Positions 5,127 to 14,019 of a stretch of 25,254 nucleotides of DNA are shown in pieces (the first letter of the stretch is position 1; every line of letters begins with the position of its first letter). A program made the translations under genes and the position numbers. This DNA is from a virus. The notes under the pieces are model-generated. The model saw only the letters and a list, made by a program, of their open reading frames with translations. It had not been told where the DNA came from and did not search any database. The DNA lies in IMG/VR virus record IMGVR_UViG_3300017593_000076, positions 1 through 25,254 of that record. One strand, written 5' to 3'.

Positions 5127-7637
5127 CTATTCGACGAGGTTCCCTACATCGGGCGCGCGGGCCTGCTCCAAATGATCGCCCGGCGACCAGAAGTAGTCCT
5201 GCCCCTGATCGGCGGCGTAGCGATCGAGGCGCTTGAAGCGCTCCCGATAGTCGGGATCGACCATCTGCGACATCTCGTCGAGCATCAGCCGCTCGAACGC
5301 CAGGCGCGTGAACCAGAGCGATCCGATGCCTGGTGTTTCGCTCTTCAGCGTCTTGACAAAGGCCGCGCCCGGGTTGGTCTTTTCGCCCTGGATCACCTTC
5401 AGCGGCTGCCCGACCGCCAGGCCGAGCGCCGCGTCGACGGTCGCAAAGGCAGGCCCCGCCAATACCGTGCCGATGCCGCCGCCGAAACGCGACTGGCTCG
5501 AGCGCAGAAAATCGCCGTAAATGCCGAGCCCGCCGCCCTGCAGCACCGAAGCGCCCCAGAAAGCTGCCGTCGCGCCCGGATCCTCGCTGTCATAGATCGG
5601 GCGGGGATCGCGGCCCTTGGCGATTTCCTTCAGCTGCAGCGCCGTCGCGCCCATGACGGTCGTATAGAGCGTCATCATCACCGCATAGCGCGCGCGGTCC
5701 CATCCCGTCATCGCCAGCGCGCGCTGCATTTGCATCATCGTCAGGCCGATCGCGAAGCTTTTGAACTGGAACGCCGTGCGGCCCATCTCACCGACCAACG
5801 TGCCTTTGGGCAAAATGCTGTTCACCGCCGCATTGAGCGCGATCGATGGCACCGGCACGGCATAGTCGGTTTCGGTCAGGATCATCCGCATCATGCGATC
5901 GCGCAGCGCCTGGTCGCCGATCGCGTCGGGCAGGATCCAGTCGGCGCCGCGGGCCTGGGTAAGGTTGGTGGCGCGGATCTTGTCCCACTCGGCCGCGCCC
6001 ATGCCATAGCGTTCGAAGCTATTGCGGAACGGCGCGTCGAGATTGTCGAAGGCCTTGGCGCGCTCGCTGGTGATATGGGCGAGGAAATCCATGCCGAACG
6101 CCCAGCGGCCGCTCTGCGTCACCGCGCCCAGGCCGGAAATTCGCATCGTTCCCTCGGCGAGCCGGCGCGACCATTCGCCGGTCAGCTCTTCGCCGGTCAT
6201 GCGCGCGGTCGAGGCGGCCATCTGGCTCGCTTCCTCGGCGATCAGCCCCATCCGCATTGCCAGCGCCCGATCCTCGAGCGCACCAGGCCGGAGCAATTTC
6301 AGCTGCGACGACAGCTGCGACACGATCGGGATCCCGTTCATCTGGCGAGCGAGCAGCTGCGTCGCCTGGTCGGACGTCGTCGACAGCACGGCCGATCCCA
6401 GCTTGGTCGCAATCTGCCAGCTTCGCAGCGTCGAAAAGCCGAGCGCCATGCGCCGACCTTCGGGACGGCGGTTCGCGCCGGAGATCTCGTCATAGATTCG
6501 CAGGATACGCTTGCGCGCCGAAAAGCCCGCGTCACGATGTTTCTTCGCGCCGGCGCCGCCCGCGGCCGCCTTGAGGTTCGCGTCCTTCTCGATCGTGTCG
6601 GTCAGCCATTTCAGCGCCTGCGCTGGGTTCGGGCCGAGCCGTTCCATCAAGGCAATGTCGCGCGACATCGCATCGATATGCGCCATCATCGTATCGAAGG
6701 GGCTGGCGCCGCCGCCATACTTCGCCTGCATCGCCATCCAGGCATCGGCATCGGTGAACGACAGGAAACGATGATCGGCGCGGCGGTTCGCCAGACTGCC
6801 GACGCCCGCTTGCCCGCCGGGGTCGCGGTGCGCCCAGCCATCGGTCGATATCGTGTCGAACACGTCGCGCAGCGCGGCATCGAGCCCCTCGTCGGTGAAC
6901 GGTGCCCCGGTGGCGCCGTCGATCATTTTCGCCCGATCGAGCGAGGCGAGCATGTCACCGCGCCAAGTCTCGAAACCGATCGACGCGACCGCGTCGGGAT
7001 CCCAGCTCTGCGGCATCCCCCAATCCTCGAGCTTGCCGATATGGCCGCCGGCGGCGTTATAACGCTGGCGCAGCGCCTCACTCGCCGCGCGCCAGGCGTC
7101 GGCGAGCTCGCGTGCCGACAGGTTGCCCGTCGAACCCGGGACGAACAGCTCGCGCACCATGTCGTCGAGCTCGGCCTTGTTGCGCACGCGGCCGAGCAGG
7201 TCGCGGCTATGCTTCTGCAGCACGCCTGACATCGTCGCATGCGCCTGCCCGCGCACCGATTTCCACAGATACTCGACGTTGCGATACGGCGCATATTCGC
7301 TGCGCACGAGCAGGGCCTCAGCCGCTTTCGCCAGCCGATCGGCCGCGGCGTCGTCGATCGCGCGCACGCCGCCGGCCCCGCGGCCATATGCCTGCATGTC
7401 CAGCCAGGCGGTGCGTTGCCCCTGCACCTGCAGCAGCGCCTGGCGCTTGCGCTGCAGCTTCGTCGTGGTCAGCTGCTCGAGCGCGCGCGTGCTCGCGATC
7501 GCGTCGGCCGCCTCGTCGCCCATCGTCTTGCGATATTCGGATTTCAGGGCACCGAACAGCGACAGCATTTCGTCGGCCTGGCGCGCATCGATGTCGCCAT
7601 TGGCGAGCAGGTCGGGAATGCAGAGAGCTAGAGACAT
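5127..7637 (-). CDS. Large internal virion / DNA-ejection-type protein
   Basis: An 836-residue protein, mostly alpha-helical with many Ala, Arg and Glu residues, some amphipathic stretches (ALNAAVNSILPKGTLVGEMG; YAVMMTLYTTVMGATALQL) and no recognised enzyme motif. Large helical proteins between the SLT-carrying core protein and the tail fibre are typical of podovirus ejection proteins, which leave the capsid and form a conduit across the envelope. T7 itself has no fourth protein here. The start at 7637 overlaps the upstream gene by 10 bp with a GAGGCGG site before it. The last 20 residues contain DHLEQ, encoded by a copy of the repeated promoter-like motif. Confidence 0.75.
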   Translation of the reverse strand: MSLALCIPDLLANGDIDARQADEMLSLFGALKSEYRKTMGDEAADAIASTRALEQLTTTKLQRKRQALLQVQGQRTAWLDMQAYGRGAGGVRAIDDAAADRLAKAAEALLVRSEYAPYRNVEYLWKSVRGQAHATMSGVLQKHSRDLLGRVRNKAELDDMVRELFVPGSTGNLSARELADAWRAASEALRQRYNAAGGHIGKLEDWGMPQSWDPDAVASIGFETWRGDMLASLDRAKMIDGATGAPFTDEGLDAALRDVFDTISTDGWAHRDPGGQAGVGSLANRRADHRFLSFTDADAWMAMQAKYGGGASPFDTMMAHIDAMSRDIALMERLGPNPAQALKWLTDTIEKDANLKAAAGGAGAKKHRDAGFSARKRILRIYDEISGANRRPEGRRMALGFSTLRSWQIATKLGSAVLSTTSDQATQLLARQMNGIPIVSQLSSQLKLLRPGALEDRALAMRMGLIAEEASQMAASTARMTGEELTGEWSRRLAEGTMRISGLGAVTQSGRWAFGMDFLAHITSERAKAFDNLDAPFRNSFERYGMGAAEWDKIRATNLTQARGADWILPDAIGDQALRDRMMRMILTETDYAVPVPSIALNAAVNSILPKGTLVGEMGRTAFQFKSFAIGLTMMQMQRALAMTGWDRARYAVMMTLYTTVMGATALQLKEIAKGRDPRPIYDSEDPGATAAFWGASVLQGGGLGIYGDFLRSSQSRFGGGIGTVLAGPAFATVDAALGLAVGQPLKVIQGEKTNPGAAFVKTLKSETPGIGSLWFTRLAFERLMLDEMSQMVDPDYRERFKRLDRYAADQGQDYFWSPGDHLEQARAPDVGNLVE
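5165..5178 (-). promoter_or_regulatory. Promoter-like motif, site A (tailspike)
   Basis: CGATCATTTGGAGC within the last codons of the 836-residue gene. The conserved TA lies at 5146-5145, 35 nt before the tailspike ATG at 5110. It would give the tailspike its own transcript at the end of the structural operon. Confidence 0.6.
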
Positions 7638-10600
7638 TTTCTTGCCGCCTCGATTGCCGCGTCGTCGCGGCCGAATTGATCCAACAGCTCGCCGATCGTG
7701 CGCTCGACGGGCTCACCTTCGCCCAGGTCGACCAGGAAGCGAGGTTCGCCGGCCTCGTCGGCCGCTGCGCGCAAAGTCAGCTCGCCCTGATCGGCGCGGT
7801 CGAACAGCCCTAGGCCCATGCTGCCATCCTGTTCGGCCGTCGATCGCAACGGGGATCCGGCGCGCAGCTCCATTTCGATCGCGCGCCTGGCGGCGATCGC
7901 CGGATCGGCAATGTCGCCGGCGTCCAGCGCAGCGGCGACCTTCACGTCATGCTCGAGATTGTCGGCCTGCAGCTTCGTGCCCGGACTATCGGGCGCGTCG
8001 AACAGCTTGCCTTGTTCGGGATCGAGAGGATCGAAGCCCCGCTCTATGCCTGTTTCGATTTCCTCACGGCGCGGCCAGGCGCCGTCTAGGCCATCCGGCT
8101 CGCGCGAATAGCCCGCCCCTGGGAGAATGTCGCCATCCGCTTCGACAGCATCGCCTGCGCGTCCTGCTCCATCAGGAAGGCGACCATCGACCGCGTCGCC
8201 GCCGGATCGCGCCAGAGCGGCGAAGTCGAGTTTTCGGACATCGCCGACGAACTTTCGGACGATACCGGCGACGGCACCGCCTGCTGCGAGCTCGCCCGCG
8301 GCGGCATCGATGATGTCTTTGACGGGGCCCGCGCTGAAGGCGAGGCGCTGGACGAGCTCGATTGCGGTGGCATTGTCGATCGTCTCCTGTTCGCTGGCCT
8401 TGCGGTCGATCTTCGATCCGCTTCTTTCCAGCGTTTCCGCGTTTTTAGCCGCGACGCCATGAACCTGCTTCAGCTTCTTCAGTTCGCCCAGGCCGCGCTC
8501 GAGGATCCGCGCGCGATCGAGGAACAGCGACGAAGTGCTGTCGAGGGCGCCGAACATATCGAACTGCTGCTCGCGCGTAAAGCCGGCGGCGATGCCCTGC
8601 CTGACGATGCTGTCCGCCTGCGACATGCTGGCAGGCTGCAGCTTGACCAACAGGTCGACCAGCGCCTTCTGCTCGCCCGGGTCCGACAGCAGGCGGCCGA
8701 CGATCGCCGCGTGCCCCGGATCGACCAGCTCATTCACTACCATGCCGAACGCATCGTCGCCGAGACGTGACAAGCCGCCGGCGTCACGCACCAGCACCGA
8801 TCGCGGCGGCAGGAACGTCATCGCCTGGTCGGGCCCGATGCTGCGCATGACCTTTGCCGCATCGACCATGGTGCCGGACCCCTCGGCAACATTCTTCAGC
8901 GCCGCCCATACGCGGGCGCTTTCGGCGTCCCACCCATCGGCTTCGCGCAGCACGAGCGCGTCGATCGCCACCGACTGCCCCGGATCTTCGGCGCGGATCC
9001 GCTTCGCCAGGCCAAGCCGCTGATGACCATCGGCGATCAGTCGGCGGCCGTCCGCGGCCTCCCATACGATCGAGCGGCCAGCGAGGACCGGGTTCCATTG
9101 TTTCACACCCTGCAGGCGCTCGGTTACGCCGAACGCATCGCCGCCGCCCTTGAACTGCATCAAATCGGCATCGACCGCGATGTCGTCGGGATCGAAGCTG
9201 CGCGACGTGATCGTGCTCATGTCCATGCCGGCGATCTTCATCGCGGCCGCTTCCTGACGCAGCAGCAGCGCCTCGTCGCGCAGCAGCTCGGCCTCGGTCC
9301 CGTCGCGCACCGCGCCGGCGCCGCCGCGGCCAGCCGGCACGCTCGCCGATCGGCCGCCGACTGCCTTGTGGATTGCGGCGATCGCTTCGCTCGCCGACTT
9401 GCCGCCACCGAAATAGGTCGGGTTGCCGCGGATGACATCGGCCGAAAGGATCCGCGCGACCGGCGTGTCGGCCGCCGCCTGCAGCACCTTCGGCCCGTCG
9501 CCGCTGCCCAGGACGTGCATCACATACATGTTGCCCGTGGTGCGCGGGACGCCGATCCTGCGAAGCGCCGCCGAATTGTCGGCGATTAGCGCATCCATCA
9601 GCTTTTCCTGCACGTCGACGTCGAAGCGCTGATTGCGCCAGGCCGCGTCGGCCGAGGCGGCGCTGCCACCATAGACGCGGCGATAATATCCTTTGAACGT
9701 GCCCTCGACGAACTGATAGCGCCCGCTCGCCGACGAACCCAGGCGATTGGTCGCCCGGTCGTTGCCGCCGCTTTCGGGGCCGGCGATCGCGCGCTTCAGT
9801 CCATCCGGATCGAAATCGCCGGCGACCGACGCCGACGCACCGCCGCCGGCGCTATCGACTGTGCGGCCCGGCTCGCCGATCGCGCGCGACGCCGCGGCGG
9901 CATAGTCGGGGATCTCGGTCGAACGCAGCACGCCCTCGAGCGCGAGCGACAGCCGATCGGCATAAGCGTCGCCGGACCCTGCGATATAGGGGTTGCCGGC
10001 ATCGATGTCTGACTGGCGCTCGATCGCCGTCGCGCCCGCGGCCACGTTCGGATCGCCTTGCGCGCCCATCTGGCGCGAAAGTGCGACGAGCTCGCCATCA
10101 TCGAGCGAACCGAGGATCTCACTGATCACCTGGCGCTCGAGCTGGGTCGGAGACGTAATCTCGGCCGCTTCGAGCGCGCGGGCCATTTTCTTTTCGATCG
10201 GGCTCAGCGCGTCGAAAGCGCGGCCGCCATATTTGCCGGCGGATGCGATCAGGCCGCCGAGGACAAACCCGCCAGTCACGGCAAAGCCCGCGCGCGCGAC
10301 CGACTCGCCGAGCGTCAGCTCCTCGCCCAGCAGCTCGCGGTTTTCGGCCACCACGGGCTGCGACAGCACTTCGACCAGACCATTGGCGAGCGCCGATCGC
10401 GCCGCGATGCCGATGATCGTCTTGCCGCCGCCGCCTACCGGCATGGTGATGATGTTCCACGGATCCTCCATGGCCTTCGTCACGCCGCCGGCGAGATTGG
10501 CCGCGGTGCCGCCGATCCCTTCGCTGCGGTCGAGAACGCCGCGCGCGCGGCCGCGCTTGGCCTGGTCGCGGGCGAGATAGGGTGCAAGGATCTGCTCGCG

Positions 10601-11008
10601 CGATCCGGGCAAGTCCGACATGAAGCCCGGGCGGCCCTGCCGGATCCGCGCCACTTCGGCGACCAGCGCGTCGCCGACCTGGTCGCGACTGCCGTCGTCG
10701 AACAGGCCCATGGCCGCATAGACATTGACTGGCGCTGCGGAACCTATGGTCTGGTTTCGGCTGATCTTGCCATAGGAGGGCGGAAGGAACAGCGGCAACC
10801 CTTCCTGCCGCCGCACCGCATTGACCGCCTCGAGCGTGCTACCGAAAGCTTCGTCATAGAGCCGATCTTGATAATCGGTGTTATCGGCGTCCTGCAGGTC
10901 GCGCGCGGCGCGATAGGTTTCCGAGAGCGTCGACGGCGCCCGGTAGGGCTCGGGCGCTTTCAGCTCAACATCGTCGTTCGCATATGCGGTAAATGGGCTG
11001 CTTGCCAT
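7628..11008 (-). CDS. Internal virion protein with lytic transglycosylase-like and ParB-like domains
   Basis: 1126 residues. After a helical N-terminal third, with a glycine-rich hydrophobic patch around 240-262, there is a lysozyme/transglycosylase-like domain at about 398-555: AIAGPESGGNDRATN with probable catalytic Glu412, then SASGRYQF, as in SLT-type domains that open peptidoglycan during DNA entry. A second region, about 600-725, has the signature IADGHQRLGLAKRI (658-671), resembling the core motif of ParB/sulfiredoxin-fold domains. The C-terminal part is helical and acidic. Its position matches T7 gp16. A large virion protein combining peptidoglycan hydrolase and ParB-like modules recalls the 'polyvalent proteins' injected with phage DNA. 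The SLT call is firm; the ParB-like call is moderately firm; its activity is unknown. Confidence 0.82.
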   Translation of the reverse strand: MASSPFTAYANDDVELKAPEPYRAPSTLSETYRAARDLQDADNTDYQDRLYDEAFGSTLEAVNAVRRQEGLPLFLPPSYGKISRNQTIGSAAPVNVYAAMGLFDDGSRDQVGDALVAEVARIRQGRPGFMSDLPGSREQILAPYLARDQAKRGRARGVLDRSEGIGGTAANLAGGVTKAMEDPWNIITMPVGGGGKTIIGIAARSALANGLVEVLSQPVVAENRELLGEELTLGESVARAGFAVTGGFVLGGLIASAGKYGGRAFDALSPIEKKMARALEAAEITSPTQLERQVISEILGSLDDGELVALSRQMGAQGDPNVAAGATAIERQSDIDAGNPYIAGSGDAYADRLSLALEGVLRSTEIPDYAAAASRAIGEPGRTVDSAGGGASASVAGDFDPDGLKRAIAGPESGGNDRATNRLGSSASGRYQFVEGTFKGYYRRVYGGSAASADAAWRNQRFDVDVQEKLMDALIADNSAALRRIGVPRTTGNMYVMHVLGSGDGPKVLQAAADTPVARILSADVIRGNPTYFGGGKSASEAIAAIHKAVGGRSASVPAGRGGAGAVRDGTEAELLRDEALLLRQEAAAMKIAGMDMSTITSRSFDPDDIAVDADLMQFKGGGDAFGVTERLQGVKQWNPVLAGRSIVWEAADGRRLIADGHQRLGLAKRIRAEDPGQSVAIDALVLREADGWDAESARVWAALKNVAEGSGTMVDAAKVMRSIGPDQAMTFLPPRSVLVRDAGGLSRLGDDAFGMVVNELVDPGHAAIVGRLLSDPGEQKALVDLLVKLQPASMSQADSIVRQGIAAGFTREQQFDMFGALDSTSSLFLDRARILERGLGELKKLKQVHGVAAKNAETLERSGSKIDRKASEQETIDNATAIELVQRLAFSAGPVKDIIDAAAGELAAGGAVAGIVRKFVGDVRKLDFAALARSGGDAVDGRLPDGAGRAGDAVEADGDILPGAGYSREPDGLDGAWPRREEIETGIERGFDPLDPEQGKLFDAPDSPGTKLQADNLEHDVKVAAALDAGDIADPAIAARRAIEMELRAGSPLRSTAEQDGSMGLGLFDRADQGELTLRAAADEAGEPRFLVDLGEGEPVERTIGELLDQFGRDDAAIEAARKCL

Positions 11009-11010
11009 CG

Positions 11011-13080
11011 TCAGACCCCCGACGCGCGCGGCTGCGGGCCCTTCGGCACCACCGCATCTTCAAATTTCATCCTCCCCGGAGGGGCGCCATAGAACGCGCC
11101 CTGCGGCTTGACGGGCTGTGCCTTTGGCACAGCGGCCGCTGGCGCCAGCTTCGACACGTCGATCGAATATGGCGTGCGCCCATCCTTCCTCACAGCGACC
11201 TCGCCCCGCCGCGAAACGAAGCGATAGCGGCCATCGGGCTGCAGCTGGGGCACAAAATTGGAACGCAATTCATTGCCGCCGATTTTGCGCCCCGACGCAT
11301 CATATGCCTCGGTTGGCTTGAAACCGCCCAAGCGGGCGTCGAATTGCTGCTGCGACATGTCGGAGGGCAGCATGATTTTGGCGTCGTTCCACTCGCCGAT
11401 GCCGCCCGTCCTGCTATGAACATTCCCGCCGAGCGCCTCGCGCACCGCGCCGCGGAAAAGCTTCGGGTCGAATTCATCCTTGCCAGCACGCGAGGCCGCT
11501 TGGCGGTATAGATCCTTGGCAGAGAGATAGGCCGCTTCGCGCGAAGCTTCCGGCAATCGCGCCAACGCGTTCCCCGTGCTGTCGCGCCAGATTAGCGACG
11601 CCTGATCTTCCGGCACCGGATATTCTTTGCGTAGCCCCTTGCCGCGAAAAATCCCTTGCTGCACTTCGGGACGCAACCCCATCGAATAAGCGAATAGCGC
11701 GTCTCCAGGAAGAACCTGCTGCGCCGCCGCCTTCGCAGCCATGGGGCCCAGCGCGCGAAGCTGCCGCGCGACGGCGAGTTGCCCCGCAGGCGTATCGGCG
11801 TTGGCCGCGAGTTGCGTCGCCTCTTCATCGCTGAGATACTTCGCCGGCACGCCCATGGCGCGCGCGGTGGCGTCGGCAGCCTTGCGTCGCGCCGCGACCG
11901 ATGCTGGATCGGCCCAGTCGACCGGCTCGACGCGGATACCCATCGCGGCGCCGGCGGCGAGCGGATCATTGGCGACCTGCTTTTTCCGTTCGATCAGCAG
12001 CTTATCAAGCGCCGCACGTTCCGCGACCAGCGCAGGGTTGCCCTTGTCGCCCGCTTTCGCGAGCTCGGCGTCGATGATCTTGATGCGCTGGTCCATCTGC
12101 GCCGGCGTGGCGCTCGCCCATTCCTTGTTGACCTGCTTCCCTACATGCGCGTCGTTCAGGTCGCGCACCCTCTTGTCGAGGCCGCTGCGCGTCGCGCGCG
12201 TCATTGCCTCGGCATAATCCTCGTCTTCGACGGGATAGCCGCGGTTGATGCGATCGAGCACATCGTCGACATATTCGACGTCCTCGGCCTTCGCCGCTCG
12301 CGCGGCCGCGTCGGCCTCAACCTGTTTGCGGCGGATATCGCTGTCGGCTTCGGACAACACCGCCTCCACCTGCTCGCTGGTCAGCAGCGTGTCGAATGTA
12401 TGGCTGTCGATCATCGCCTTGCGGGCTTCCGGCTCCTGGCTGCGCAGCCAGGCGAAAGTCGCTTTCTGCGCAGCGCCTCGCCGCCATTCGAGCACGGCGC
12501 CTTCGGGGATGCCCTTCGGCACCTCGACGGTTTCGATCTCGCTCAAAGTCTCGACATAGTCGGCGAGAGGTTTGCCGCGCACCGAATTTGCCATGGCGTC
12601 GGCCGAGGCGTCCATCTGGTCGGCCATCAACTTCGCCGTGGATCCGCGCTCGAACGCGTCGGCCTGCACCGCCCGCTCGGCTTTCCAGTCTCCCAGGCGC
12701 GACGAATAGGCCTGGCGCAAACCTTCGTGGCCGATCGACGCGAGAAATTCCTCGCTCTGCTTGGCGGCGAGCTCGGTCATCGATTTCGCATAACCCGCTG
12801 CGCCGGGACCGGCATTGGTGCGCGCTTCATTGTCGGCAAGCCCATAGGCTTCCTTCAGCTGCGCCATGCGCAACATGGCATCGGTGGCCTGCCGGTCATA
12901 TTCGCGTTGCGTCTCGAGCTTGCGATCGTCGATCGCCGCGCGGCCCGCGACGCCGCCGGCGCCGGTCAGAGCATCGCCGACCCCCGCGCCATAATCTTCC
13001 GGCGTCGCCATCGGCAACGCGGTAGCGGTGCGCTGCGGTGAAAGCTGCGGCGCATACCCGCCAAACAAGGGATCAGCCAT
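11011..13080 (-). CDS. Internal virion protein (T7 gp15-like position)
   Basis: 689 residues, strongly helical, rich in Ala, Glu, Arg and Lys, with few hydrophobic runs and no membrane segment. The opening (MADPLFGGYAPQLSPQRTATALP) followed by a long helical array (residues 50-400) is typical of the second ejection protein of T7-like and related podoviruses, which builds the periplasmic tunnel together with the SLT-carrying protein. The identification comes mainly from length (T7 gp15 is about 750 residues) and gene order. It overlaps the upstream gene by 8 bp and is followed after two bases by the 1126-residue protein gene. No enzymatic motif is seen. Confidence 0.75.
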   Translation of the reverse strand: MADPLFGGYAPQLSPQRTATALPMATPEDYGAGVGDALTGAGGVAGRAAIDDRKLETQREYDRQATDAMLRMAQLKEAYGLADNEARTNAGPGAAGYAKSMTELAAKQSEEFLASIGHEGLRQAYSSRLGDWKAERAVQADAFERGSTAKLMADQMDASADAMANSVRGKPLADYVETLSEIETVEVPKGIPEGAVLEWRRGAAQKATFAWLRSQEPEARKAMIDSHTFDTLLTSEQVEAVLSEADSDIRRKQVEADAAARAAKAEDVEYVDDVLDRINRGYPVEDEDYAEAMTRATRSGLDKRVRDLNDAHVGKQVNKEWASATPAQMDQRIKIIDAELAKAGDKGNPALVAERAALDKLLIERKKQVANDPLAAGAAMGIRVEPVDWADPASVAARRKAADATARAMGVPAKYLSDEEATQLAANADTPAGQLAVARQLRALGPMAAKAAAQQVLPGDALFAYSMGLRPEVQQGIFRGKGLRKEYPVPEDQASLIWRDSTGNALARLPEASREAAYLSAKDLYRQAASRAGKDEFDPKLFRGAVREALGGNVHSRTGGIGEWNDAKIMLPSDMSQQQFDARLGGFKPTEAYDASGRKIGGNELRSNFVPQLQPDGRYRFVSRRGEVAVRKDGRTPYSIDVSKLAPAAAVPKAQPVKPQGAFYGAPPGRMKFEDAVVPKGPQPRASGV

Positions 13081-13564
13081 TTTTCGCGCCTGCTTTGGCG
13101 GCTGCCCCGGAGTTGCCTACCGTGTAACCGTCAACGCGGCCCGCCGCCGCATAGTCGGATTTATAACCGGCAATCTGGCCCGCGGCGCCGATCAGGCCCT
13201 CTACGGCCTGGAAGACGGCCGTGCGCTTGATTTGCTTCGCCTGCATATCGAGCCCGCTCGCGCGGCCTTCCGACGTTCGGCGCGACAACATGATATCGAG
13301 CTCGCGATTGATCAGGCTCTCCTCGATCGCGGTGCGCGCGGATCCGGTGCCGGGCTGGAAGCCGCTTTCGGCGATGCCCATGATCTGGCGCCCCATCGCA
13401 GCGCGGGCGCTCGAGCGGATCCGCTCGACCTCGGCGACGCCCAGGCTGCGTTCCTCGGCCGCCTGCGCCTTGACGACGCCGGCATTGTGCTGCGCGGCCT
13501 GGTAACCGCCGACCGTCTTCACCAGGGATCCCGCGATCATCAATGGAATTGCGGCTTGCGCCAT
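13073..13564 (-). CDS. Small internal virion protein (T7 gp14-like position)
   Basis: 163 residues: a hydrophobic N-terminus (MAQAAIPLMIAGSLVKTVGGYQAA), a long charged helix (AEERSLGVAEVERIRSSARAAMGRQIMGIAESGF) and a Gly/Ala-rich tail with another mildly hydrophobic segment (AVEGLIGAAGQIAGY). This pattern is frequent in gp14-type proteins that insert into the outer membrane at ejection. The ATG at 13564 shares its A with the preceding stop (TAATG) and follows GAGAGGG, so I prefer it over a longer frame that runs back into the upstream gene. Function is inferred from order, size and helix pattern. Confidence 0.72.
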   Translation of the reverse strand: MAQAAIPLMIAGSLVKTVGGYQAAQHNAGVVKAQAAEERSLGVAEVERIRSSARAAMGRQIMGIAESGFQPGTGSARTAIEESLINRELDIMLSRRTSEGRASGLDMQAKQIKRTAVFQAVEGLIGAAGQIAGYKSDYAAAGRVDGYTVGNSGAAAKAGAKNG

Positions 13565-14019
13565 TAGCTTACCCTCTCGAAAAGCCAGTAATCCTCCGAA
13601 TGCGGCCCCCATTTGCGGAGCAGCACCCGGCGTTCGAACCCAACGCGCTCGAGCCAGCGGCCCTCGGCGGGATAGGCGTTGCGGCAAAGCGCCTCGATGC
13701 GCGCCCATGGTCCCGACTGGATTTGCGCGCGCATAAACCGGATGACGGCCGCCTGGGCCCGGGTGCTATCGGCGAACTGGCGTGAGAATATCGCCCAGGC
13801 CGACGCCTGCACATCGGCGAAAACCTGGCCGAACCCGGCACAGCACAGCACGCTGCCATCCTCGCCGATCGCCGACCAAGCTGGCCCCATTGCCTGCAGC
13901 TCGATTCCGTGGCGGATATTCTTGATCGGCTCATAAATCCCGAACTGCCCTTCGACATTCGGTTGCTGGTCGAGCGCGAGCACGTCGAGCGGCAGCAGCT
14001 GGCGGATCTCCACCTTCAT
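13564..14019 (-). CDS. GNAT-acetyltransferase-like phage protein (T7 gp13-like position)
   Basis: 151 residues, MKVEIRQLLPLDVLALDQQPN to LFERVS. The strand-helix pattern and the end VGFERRVLLRKWGPHSEDYWLFERV, where GNAT enzymes usually carry 'lGFe.eg..r.....g.d..lm', suggest a GNAT fold. The usual acetyl-CoA loop (R/Q-x-x-G-x-G/A) is not evident, so catalytic activity is doubtful. It lies between the nozzle and the gp14-like gene, where T7-like phages have gp13, a small protein needed for virion assembly. The ATG at 14019 overlaps the nozzle stop as ATGA. A longer frame to 14142 exists but would sit inside the nozzle gene. Confidence 0.72.
   Translation of the reverse strand: MKVEIRQLLPLDVLALDQQPNVEGQFGIYEPIKNIRHGIELQAMGPAWSAIGEDGSVLCCAGFGQVFADVQASAWAIFSRQFADSTRAQAAVIRFMRAQIQSGPWARIEALCRNAYPAEGRWLERVGFERRVLLRKWGPHSEDYWLFERVS

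Noticed and set aside
4854-7229. Long plus-strand reading frame of about 790 codons
   Set aside because: It is antisense to the tailspike and the 836-residue virion gene; its product is rich in Arg, His and Ala without any recognisable domain, as expected of shadows in GC-rich DNA.
10417-10438. Walker A-like GGGGKT (residues 192-197) in the 1126-residue protein
   Set aside because: The required glycine five residues before the last Gly is Pro190, and no Walker B or ATPase core surrounds it.
13603-13620. Plus-strand CATTTGCGGAGC, similar to the promoter-like motif
   Set aside because: It has an extra base, lies on the other strand inside the gp13-like gene, and has no gene start downstream.
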